Origin: Sphingobacterium sp. UBA5670
GTDB taxonomy: Bacteria > Bacteroidota > Bacteroidia > Sphingobacteriales > Sphingobacteriaceae
Direction: 5' to 3'
Length of the DNA stretch: 64,000 nt
Assembly (NCBI RefSeq): GCF_002420705.1
Contig: NZ_DIIM01000005.1
Location: 226,096-290,095, forward strand
A program made the position numbers and the translations under genes. Below are positions 35,264 through 41,916 of this stretch, one piece after another; positions within the stretch are counted from its first letter, which is position 1; every line of letters starts with the position of its first letter. Under the pieces are notes generated by a model. It was not told the origin of the DNA and did not search any database. It was given only the letters and a program-made list of their open reading frames with translations.

Positions 35264-36754
35264 ATGTCACCAGTAATATTATTATCTTTTATAATAATCT
35301 ATTTTGCGGTTTTGCTTGCCGTAGCTCACTTCACCTCGAAGGGGGCTTCTGATAACTCTACTTTTTTTGTTGCAAACCGAAACTCTAAATGGTATATGGT
35401 TGCCTTTGGGATGATTGGCACTGCGCTTTCTGGAGTAACTTTTATTTCGGTGCCAGGCGCCGTCGGTGCTTCCGAATTTAGCTATTTTCAATTTGTCCTT
35501 GGAAATGCAGTAGGCTTCGTTATTATAGCCTATGTATTGCTACCACTTTATTATAGAATGAACCTGACTTCCATCTATACCTATCTGGAAGAGCGTTTTG
35601 GGTACACGACCTACAAAACAGGTGCCGCTATTTTTTTGGTTTCCCGTACGATCGGTTCGGCATTTCGCCTTTATTTGGTCGCAATCGTATTGCAGCATTT
35701 TATTTTTGATGCCTGGAATGTGCCTTTTGCGATCACAGTCGTTATATGTTTGGTGCTGATCTGGATGTATACCAATAAAGGCGGTTTAAAAACGATTATT
35801 GTAACAGATACCCTACAGACTACCTTTTTAGTAACTGCAGTCATTCTTTCTATCTATTTTATGGCGAAGGGATTGGATTTTGGCATTGTGGATACTTTCG
35901 AAGCTGTGAAAGAAAGTAGCTACTCAAAGATCTTTTTCTGGGATGATTTCGTTGGTAGTAAAGCAAATTTTTGGAAACAATTCTTGGGAGGGATTTTTGT
36001 GACCATTGCCATGACGGGGCTTGACCAGGATCTGATGCAGAAGAACTTATCGATGGGGACCATTAAAGAAGCGCAAAAAAATATGATCACCTTTACAAGT
36101 GTATTTGTGGTCATTAATATTTTCTTTTTGGCTGTAGGTGCTTTGCTGTATATCTATGCGGCTAAAAATGGGATTGATGTCACTCAACTGGCAACACGTG
36201 ATTATCTATATCCGGAAATCGCATTAAATCACTTGGCTATTGTTCCGGCAATTATCTTTATGATGGGGCTTACGGCAGCTACTTTTGCAACAACGGATAG
36301 TGCACTAACGGCGTTAACCACTTCCTTTTGTGTAGACTTTTTGAATTTCAATAAGAAGGAAAATCCTAATGATCCAACATTGATCAAGCAGCGTAACTAT
36401 GTGCATTTTGGCTTTTCCATTGTTATGTTGTTGGTCATTCTGATTTTTAAACTGATCAACGATGATTCGGTCGTCAATGCCATCTTTACGGCGGCGAGCT
36501 ATACTTATGGACCTTTATTGGGCTTATTTATTTTTGGAATTTTTACAAAATATGCGGTTCGCGATGGCGCTGTGCCTTATATCTGCGTACTATCGCCTAC
36601 GGTATTATTTTTACTTAAAACCTATGTTATTGAGGTGTACACACCTTATGTCATCGGATTGGATCTGATTATCATCAATGGCTTTATTACTTTTGTGATG
36701 CTTTTGATCAGCTCCCCGGGTAAAGCCAGTGAAAAAGCATTGTCGCACAACTAG
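35264..36754 (+). CDS. Sodium:solute symporter, probable MurNAc transporter (MurT-like)
   Basis: This is a 496-residue inner-membrane protein of the SSS family with about 13 hydrophobic helices. Family landmarks are FFVANRNSKWYMVAFGMIGTALSGVTFISVPGAVG near residues 32-66, typical of the sodium-site helix, and GLTAATFATTDSALTALTTSFCVDF near 340, the second sodium-site region. In Tannerella forsythia an SSS transporter (MurT) next to murK and murQ imports free MurNAc; position right after murQ argues for the same role here. A PTS-type MurP is absent, so imported MurNAc would need a separate kinase. The substrate is inferred from context, the family from sequence. Confidence 0.9.
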   Translation: MSPVILLSFIIIYFAVLLAVAHFTSKGASDNSTFFVANRNSKWYMVAFGMIGTALSGVTFISVPGAVGASEFSYFQFVLGNAVGFVIIAYVLLPLYYRMNLTSIYTYLEERFGYTTYKTGAAIFLVSRTIGSAFRLYLVAIVLQHFIFDAWNVPFAITVVICLVLIWMYTNKGGLKTIIVTDTLQTTFLVTAVILSIYFMAKGLDFGIVDTFEAVKESSYSKIFFWDDFVGSKANFWKQFLGGIFVTIAMTGLDQDLMQKNLSMGTIKEAQKNMITFTSVFVVINIFFLAVGALLYIYAAKNGIDVTQLATRDYLYPEIALNHLAIVPAIIFMMGLTAATFATTDSALTALTTSFCVDFLNFNKKENPNDPTLIKQRNYVHFGFSIVMLLVILIFKLINDDSVVNAIFTAASYTYGPLLGLFIFGIFTKYAVRDGAVPYICVLSPTVLFLLKTYVIEVYTPYVIGLDLIIINGFITFVMLLISSPGKASEKALSHN

Positions 36755-36761
36755 TGCTTTT
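36733..36761 (+). terminator. Possible weak terminator overlapping the symporter stop codon
   Basis: AAAAGCA-TTGT / ACAA-(CTAG)-TGCTTTT can pair around a 3-nt loop, with the TAG stop (36752-36754) in the bulge and only four Ts after it. Confidence 0.3.
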
Positions 36762-36817
36762 GACTGTAGAAATTTGCTCCATTGCTGAGCAATGTAAATA
36801 CAAGTATTGCTTTTGAT

Positions 36818-36848
36818 TTGTACGTACAGAAAAATTAAGGTAAGTTTG
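36818..36848 (+). promoter_or_regulatory. Predicted promoter of the purine nucleoside phosphorylase gene
   Basis: TTG (36818-36820), 20-nt spacer, TAAGTTTG (36841-36848): a full match to the Bacteroidota promoter pattern. The start site would fall near 36853, giving a leader of about 20 nt. The element lies inside the large inverted repeat 36821-36872. Confidence 0.6.
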
Positions 36849-36872
36849 ATATACTTAGTTTTTCTGTACGTA
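36821..36872. repeat. 14-bp perfect inverted repeat flanking the -7 box and touching the start codon
   Basis: TACGTACAGAAAAA (36821-36834) is repeated inverted as TTTTTCTGTACGTA (36859-36872), with a further TAAGT / ACTTA pair inside (36841-36845 and 36853-36857). The right arm ends on the A of the ATG. It could be a repressor operator or an mRNA hairpin limiting access to the start. Confidence 0.8.
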
Positions 36873-37687
36873 TGTATCATAGCATAAATGAGACTACGGA
36901 ATTTATCCGTAGAAAAATTGGAGATTTTACTCCAGAATTTGGTATCATCCTAGGTACTGGCTTAGGTAAGTTGGTTGATGAAATTGAAGTCGAGTATCAG
37001 CTGATGTATTCCAATATACCTAATTTCCCTATTTCAACTGTTGAATTTCATTCTGGCAAGCTCATTTTTGGAAAACTGAGCGGGCGTAATGTGGTCGCTA
37101 TGCAAGGGAGACTGCATTACTATGAAGGTTATGATATGCAGCAAATTACATTTCCGATCCGTATCATGAAGGTTCTGGGCGTGCAAAAATTGTTTGTTTC
37201 CAATGCAGCGGGGTCACTAAATCCCGAGGTGAGGAAAGGTGATCTTGGTATTATTGAAGATCATATCAATTTATTGCCAGATAATCCGCTTCGCGGACAG
37301 AATCTGGCTGAGTTTGGTCCACGATTTCCAGATATGAGTGAGCCGTATAACCGAAAGATGATCGATCAGGCTCTGGAAATTGCCGCCAAGCATGCTATTG
37401 TTGCGCGAAAGGTTGTTTATGTTTCTTCTGCTGGCCCTAACTTGGAGACAAAAGCGGAATATCGCTATATGCGTCTTATCGGTGGTGATGTGGTGGGCAT
37501 GAGTACCGTTCCTGAAGTTATTGTTGCTAATCATATGGCTCTTCCGGTATTTGCCATTTCCGTTGTTACGGATGAAGGATTTCATGAACAGCTTAAACCC
37601 GTATCATTACAGGAAATTGTCAGTGTTGCCGAGAAAGCGGAACCTAAAATGACATTAATTTTGAAAGAATTAATAGCTTTGCAATAA
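36872..37687 (+). CDS. Purine nucleoside phosphorylase (PNP-I, trimeric type)
   Basis: This is a 271-residue cytosolic enzyme that phosphorolyses purine (deoxy)nucleosides to base and (deoxy)ribose-1-phosphate. It has the trimeric PNP fingerprint: FGIILGTGLGKLVDEIE near residue 23, GKLSGRNVVAMQGRLHYYEGY with the phosphate-binding Arg and His near 80-88, LFVSNAAGSLNPEVRKGDLGIIEDHINL near 110, YVSSAGPNLETKAEYRYMRLIGGDVVGMSTVPEVIVANHM with the base-binding Glu near 195, and a final VTDEGF near 235. Length and start fit the family. It has its own promoter embedded in an inverted repeat, so it is regulated apart from the murQ operon. Confidence 0.95.
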   Translation: MYHSINETTEFIRRKIGDFTPEFGIILGTGLGKLVDEIEVEYQLMYSNIPNFPISTVEFHSGKLIFGKLSGRNVVAMQGRLHYYEGYDMQQITFPIRIMKVLGVQKLFVSNAAGSLNPEVRKGDLGIIEDHINLLPDNPLRGQNLAEFGPRFPDMSEPYNRKMIDQALEIAAKHAIVARKVVYVSSAGPNLETKAEYRYMRLIGGDVVGMSTVPEVIVANHMALPVFAISVVTDEGFHEQLKPVSLQEIVSVAEKAEPKMTLILKELIALQ

Positions 37688-37801
37688 ATTGCATTTTCAT
37701 GTGTCATCTTTTGACGGGGAAGGTTGGTCGATTTGTGGATATTGGAAGGTAATTTGTTCATTTAGGTGAATTTAGCTTTTTTGGTTTTTATATTATTTTA
37801 G

Positions 37802-39871
37802 ATGAAGTTGATCGTACGCATACTTGCCGCATGGTGTGTTTTATTTATTTATTCCGTGGATGTCATTGCGCAGAGCAAAGAGGATTGGAGCAGTGCATTG
37901 GATTCGGCGCGAGCCAAGGAGGATGGTAAGAAGGATTCCGTTATCCTGTCTGCGAAATATATTCGATATGCAACATTGGATATGTTAAAAAAAGCAACTT
38001 ATACGCGTCAGATTGATACGTCACATCATAATTATCAATATTACAATCCGCAGAATTTACCCTGGAACCCCAGTGTGAATCTTGGCTCCTATGGTCTGGC
38101 TACGCGGGACCTATTGTTCCAGCCTAAAAAGACCATTGGCTTCCAGTCTGGTTTTACCGCATTGGAACGTTATTTATTGAATCCTGATTCGGTTCAATAT
38201 TTTAGAGCTCGGGCTAGGTACTCCGAATTGTCGGCAGTGGGTTTCTTCTTTAATGATCAGGTCTTTCGAGCAAGGGTGGCCCAGAATATCAATTCCCAAT
38301 GGAATATGAATGTCGATTTCCATTCGACCAAAACAGATGGCTATTATTTAAATCAGAATTATTCAGACTTAAAAGCTTCGATAGCTTCCTGGTATGAATC
38401 AAAAAATAATCGGTATAACCTTTTGATCAACGCCGTTTTTAATCGCTTGGATGCGATGGAGAATGGTTCAATCGTTGAAAATCTACCATTTGCCCCCGAA
38501 AATAGACAGGCCCCAAATCGTTTTATTACTAAGTTTCAGGATGCTACTAATACGCAAATCCCTCGATCTAAATGGTGGGATAATTCATTTTTCTTAAGAC
38601 AGTCACTTTATTTGGGACGATTGGATACGATCGATAAAGGGAAACCAACGATGGAGATCCGTCCAACGAATAGTATGGCTCATAACACACGTTTTCGGAG
38701 ACAGACTTATAATTTCTTCAAAAACATGGATGACGGGAATGCCGTATTGCCATACAATAATAAGGCTTTAGCGTTGAATAATGATAAGACCTTGATTACA
38801 AATGTTTCCAATGAATTTGAATATAACTTTTTTCTCCGAGGGAAGTCGGTATTTAAGAACGAAGCAAAGTTGAATGTAGCCTTCCAGCACGATATGAACT
38901 GGGTAGAGCAAAATCAATTGGATTCAAATCGATATTATAATAATCCTACGGCCTATCCGCAGCCACTTAAAAAGCTGCCGGATAGCACGACATTTGATCG
39001 TTTTTATCAAAATGGTATCCTGAAAGGTGAATTGGGGTATAAGTTCTCAGATCGTCTTGATTTCAGTTTAAAAGCCAATCAAATTGTATTTGGTCATAAC
39101 TTTGGTGATTTCCTATATGATGCTAAAGTGGATATCGCTATGGGTGATAAAATCGGAAAAGTTACGCTATCAGCATATTCACAGAATAAATCTCCGGAGA
39201 TGGTTTTTGAGAATTTAAATTATACCTATGGAAAATGGAGTGATTTGGATCTTAAGAAAACGAAAATTCAGAATCTGGGTTTTCAATATGCCAATCCGAT
39301 GCTTGGTTTTCACGGTAAGGTCGAATATTTTCTGATGAATAATTATACCTACTTCGAAGAGTTGTCCAATCCACAAAACGATCCTAAAAAAGATAAGTGG
39401 ATTACTCCGACACAATTGGATAAGGCTAATTTGTTGAAAGTAAGTGTCGGCCAAAAATTTAAATTAAACCATTTTACGTTAGATAATCTTGTCGTTTACC
39501 AAAAGACCGATCAACAGGATGCATTGGCAGTTCCGGAGCTATATACTTGGAATAGTTTGTATTATAGTAATCTTTTCTACAAAGTTATTGACTATAGCAT
39601 TGGTCTGGATGCGAAGTTCAATACACCTTACGCGAATCCGAATTATTCGGTTGGTACAGGGCAATTTTACAATGCATACAAACAGATTGAGTTTTCGACC
39701 TATCCAATCATGGATTTGTGGATTACAGCAAACATACAACGTGTAAATATGTTTTTGAGCTATAATTTTTTAAACCAGAACTTCTACCCGCATGGATACT
39801 ACACGGTTCGGCGTTATCCGATGAATACCGCCAACTTTAGATTTGGTATTTCGTGGAAGTTCTATGATTAA
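37802..39871 (+). CDS. Putative porin (Bacteroidota outer-membrane barrel)
   Basis: This 689-residue exported protein begins MKLIVRILAAWCVLFIYSVDVIAQ, a signal peptide of about 24 residues. It then shows the pattern of the Bacteroidota putative porin family: YATLDMLKKATYTRQIDTSHHNYQYYNPQNLPWNPSVNLGSYGLATRDLLF at 55-105, followed by alternating aromatic/polar strands to the terminus (RFGISWKFYD), as expected for a large beta-barrel with a C-terminal aromatic. No substrate can be deduced. It stands alone between the phosphorylase gene and the tRNA cluster. Confidence 0.85.
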   Translation: MKLIVRILAAWCVLFIYSVDVIAQSKEDWSSALDSARAKEDGKKDSVILSAKYIRYATLDMLKKATYTRQIDTSHHNYQYYNPQNLPWNPSVNLGSYGLATRDLLFQPKKTIGFQSGFTALERYLLNPDSVQYFRARARYSELSAVGFFFNDQVFRARVAQNINSQWNMNVDFHSTKTDGYYLNQNYSDLKASIASWYESKNNRYNLLINAVFNRLDAMENGSIVENLPFAPENRQAPNRFITKFQDATNTQIPRSKWWDNSFFLRQSLYLGRLDTIDKGKPTMEIRPTNSMAHNTRFRRQTYNFFKNMDDGNAVLPYNNKALALNNDKTLITNVSNEFEYNFFLRGKSVFKNEAKLNVAFQHDMNWVEQNQLDSNRYYNNPTAYPQPLKKLPDSTTFDRFYQNGILKGELGYKFSDRLDFSLKANQIVFGHNFGDFLYDAKVDIAMGDKIGKVTLSAYSQNKSPEMVFENLNYTYGKWSDLDLKKTKIQNLGFQYANPMLGFHGKVEYFLMNNYTYFEELSNPQNDPKKDKWITPTQLDKANLLKVSVGQKFKLNHFTLDNLVVYQKTDQQDALAVPELYTWNSLYYSNLFYKVIDYSIGLDAKFNTPYANPNYSVGTGQFYNAYKQIEFSTYPIMDLWITANIQRVNMFLSYNFLNQNFYPHGYYTVRRYPMNTANFRFGISWKFYD

Positions 39872-39934
39872 AAATTATTTCGGTGTTTCTTAGCTTGTTG
39901 TGATTGTTAGGGCATAAAATCTTATAAAATAATT

Positions 39935-39963
39935 TTGAGAATAGAATTTTTAAGCTATATTTG
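39935..39963 (+). promoter_or_regulatory. Predicted promoter of the tRNA-Val operon
   Basis: TTG (39935-39937), 18-nt spacer, TATATTTG (39956-39963). Transcription would start near 39968, about 35 nt before the first tRNA. Confidence 0.6.
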
Positions 39964-40001
39964 CACACGCAATTAGGGAACGGCGTTCTTTAAAAAAGTA
40001 T

Positions 40002-40076
40002 GGAGGCTTAGCTCAGCTGGTTCAGAGCATCTGCCTTACAAGCAGAGGGTCACAGGTTCGAATCCTGTAGCCTCCA
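40002..40076 (+). tRNA. tRNA-Val (anticodon TAC), copy 1
   Basis: The 75-nt cloverleaf has acceptor stem GGAGGCT / AGCCTCC, anticodon stem TCTGC / GCAGA around loop CTTACAA (anticodon TAC), and T-loop GTTCGAATC. CCA follows in the DNA at 40077-40079. Confidence 0.96.
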
Positions 40077-40088
40077 CCATACAAAGTC

Positions 40089-40163
40089 GGAGAATTAGCT
40101 CAGCTGGTTCAGAGCATCTGCCTTACAAGCAGAGGGTCACTGGTTCGAATCCAGTATTCTCCA
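40089..40163 (+). tRNA. tRNA-Val (anticodon TAC), copy 2, variant
   Basis: It has the same D and anticodon arms as copy 1. The acceptor (GGAGAAT / ATTCTCC) and T-stem (ACTGG / CCAGT) carry paired changes, so folding is preserved. CCA is encoded at 40164-40166. It starts 12 nt after the discriminator base of copy 1. Confidence 0.96.
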
Positions 40164-40175
40164 CCAATCCAAAAC

Positions 40176-40250
40176 GGAGGCTTAGCTCAGCTGGTTCAGA
40201 GCATCTGCCTTACAAGCAGAGGGTCACAGGTTCGAATCCTGTAGCCTCCA
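40176..40250 (+). tRNA. tRNA-Val (anticodon TAC), copy 3
   Basis: The 75-nt sequence appears identical to copy 1, but no CCA is encoded (CAA follows). A terminator-like hairpin starts one base later. Confidence 0.96.
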
Positions 40251-40251
40251 C

Positions 40252-40279
40252 AAAGCATCATCAAATGGTGCTTTTTTTT
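40252..40279 (+). terminator. Terminator-like hairpin between tRNA-Val(TAC) copy 3 and tRNA-Val(GAC)
   Basis: AAGCATCA / TGGTGCTT (one G-T pair) around loop TCAAA, followed by a run of eight Ts. Only about 5 nt separate the T run from the next tRNA. Confidence 0.7.
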
Positions 40280-40284
40280 CGTTA

Positions 40285-40359
40285 GGGGGTTTAGCTCAGC
40301 TGGTTTAGAGCACTACCTCGACAAGGTAGGGGTCACTGGTTCGAACCCAGTAATCCCCA
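40285..40359 (+). tRNA. tRNA-Val (anticodon GAC)
   Basis: The 75-nt cloverleaf has acceptor GGGGGTT / AATCCCC (one G-T pair), anticodon stem CTACC / GGTAG around loop TCGACAA (anticodon GAC), and T-loop GTTCGAACC. No CCA is encoded. Confidence 0.95.
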
Positions 40360-40363
40360 CAAT

Positions 40364-40395
40364 AAAAAAAGCGTTCATTACGAACGCTTTTTTTT
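40364..40395 (+). terminator. Intrinsic terminator of the tRNA-Val cluster
   Basis: AAAAAAAGCGTTC / GAACGCTTTTTTT around loop ATTAC, with a long T run. It also lies downstream of the convergent PagL-like gene (minus) and can act for both strands. Confidence 0.88.
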
Positions 40396-40475
40396 ATGTA
40401 TTGAACTTGCCGAAAAAATAGAACTCCCCGATCAGCTGTCCAATCTGGGCAGGGAATCCCTATATTTGTTTTTTT

Positions 40476-41657
40476 TTATTTCCGTTTCTTGCCTAATTTA
40501 ATACCATAGCCTGTTGTCCACTCGATAAAATCGGCTTTACCACCGTGAGCTTTAATAGAGACACCGGCAAAGAAATCTTTGTAAACTTTATAACGTACGC
40601 CTGCTCTTAAGTATACGGGCATGCTCTCGCCATTAAATTTGTTGCGGTGCAGGTAGACGCCCACATTTCCGTTGATATACAACCTGGAGTTTAAGACATG
40701 ATCAATGTAGAATGCCGGGCCGTAGGAAAATAAGGCGGAAAATTTGCCTGCTTTATCGCCTGCAACCTTTTCATCATTTCCACTGGCTGAATAAAATGCA
40801 TCAAACCCGGCGCCAAGTCGCCATTTGTAGCCCAAATGTCTGCTATAGTATGCGCCCAAAGTCGATTTGAAATATTGGCTATCATGTTCCCGGTCAATCT
40901 GTTTGAAACCAAAGGCGTAATTAAAATGAAGCTCCTCTGTTTTCTCCATTTTAGGGATACTACTTTTTCTATAATCAAAAGGCCTATTTGTTGGTGTATA
41001 AGAAACGGATAAACTCAAAGGAACAAGGTTTATCCCTGTGTTGGGTAATGCTAACGCTCCATTGCTGAAATGGTGAAAAGCTGCGCCTGCACCGACCTGG
41101 AAATGCTTGTTTAACCGGTAGTTGGCCTGAAGTCCAAAATCAATAAAAACATTGTTTTTGCTACCTATCAGTAAGTTGAAAGGATTGTCTTCTTCGTTAT
41201 AGGGATTGAATCTACCGGAAAGACCAAGTGCAATCCGATAGTTGAAATTCCATCTTGAATTTACTTTCGGCCTAATAGGAATGGCGACAAAGCCATAGGC
41301 TGCAAACGGTCGCCCGAGGTGCTCCTGGCCAAAAGTGCTGCTGTAGATTCCGATACCATATATGGGGTAGTTGTATAGCTCATGATAAATGCTCTTGACA
41401 GAGTCCTGAAACTGCGTTTGGAAACCAACACGGAAATTAAGCCCGCTATAATATGAATCTGCGAGGGTTTCTTTGGAGCGTTCATTGAATTTGAGTTCGC
41501 CTCCGCTTTCATGTTCAAGCTGAAATATAAGTCTCGTCTTGGCAGGGGGGCGGCTTTGTAAAGTGTCTTTCGGATTTTCTATTCGGGGTGTGACCTGTGC
41601 AATGGTACGAAAGGAGAGTAGTGCCAGAGTCACAAAAGCAAGTATTCTTGATCTCAT
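40476..41657 (-). CDS. Acyloxyacyl hydrolase / PagL-like lipid A 3-O-deacylase
   Basis: This is a 393-residue exported protein with signal MRSRILAFVTLALLSFRTIAQ. It is an outer-membrane barrel of the PagL family, annotated in Bacteroidota as acyloxyacyl hydrolase, and would trim an acyl chain from lipid A. The catalytic motif AAFHHFSNGALALPNTG, with the His-Ser pair, lies near residues 186-202. Surrounding strands such as GIGIYSSTFGQEHLGRPFAAYGFVAIPI and the terminal TTGYGIKLGKKRK fit an outer-membrane barrel. At 393 residues it is about twice the length of Pseudomonas PagL; the C-terminal half looks like further barrel strands and may be a second domain. It is convergent with the tRNA cluster. 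Confidence 0.8.
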   Translation of the reverse strand: MRSRILAFVTLALLSFRTIAQVTPRIENPKDTLQSRPPAKTRLIFQLEHESGGELKFNERSKETLADSYYSGLNFRVGFQTQFQDSVKSIYHELYNYPIYGIGIYSSTFGQEHLGRPFAAYGFVAIPIRPKVNSRWNFNYRIALGLSGRFNPYNEEDNPFNLLIGSKNNVFIDFGLQANYRLNKHFQVGAGAAFHHFSNGALALPNTGINLVPLSLSVSYTPTNRPFDYRKSSIPKMEKTEELHFNYAFGFKQIDREHDSQYFKSTLGAYYSRHLGYKWRLGAGFDAFYSASGNDEKVAGDKAGKFSALFSYGPAFYIDHVLNSRLYINGNVGVYLHRNKFNGESMPVYLRAGVRYKVYKDFFAGVSIKAHGGKADFIEWTTGYGIKLGKKRK

Positions 41658-41864
41658 GAAATAAAACGTTAGCGTTTTTTAAAATTTTTGCAAAAATAAG
41701 AATGATATATCATTGTAACAATAGTATTTAAACAGTAGGGAAATCTATTATAAAAAAATGCCATTTTTCAGCTGCATAGCGTCAGCCGGTAGCAAGCGTG
41801 TTGGCAGCACTTAAGCATCACGATGTCAAATGGGTAAATAATTGTTGTTTATGTCTTTATTGTA

Positions 41865-41895
41865 TTGCATATAAAAAGCAATTTATCTATGTTTG
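41865..41895 (+). promoter_or_regulatory. Predicted promoter of the M16 peptidase gene
   Basis: TTG (41865-41867), 20-nt spacer, TATGTTTG (41888-41895): full consensus. An inverted ATTGC / GCAAT (41864-41868, 41878-41882) sits within the spacer. The leader would be about 17-20 nt. Confidence 0.6.
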
Positions 41896-41916
41896 AGGTG
41901 AAAAGAAAAAGGAAAC

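Noticed and set aside
41864..41882. ATTGC-N9-GCAAT before the M16 peptidase gene as a further copy of the 17-bp locus motif
   Set aside because: Spacing and core differ from ATGCATAAAnnTGCAAT and the gene is outside the wall locus; it may be only a chance AT-rich dyad in the promoter spacer.
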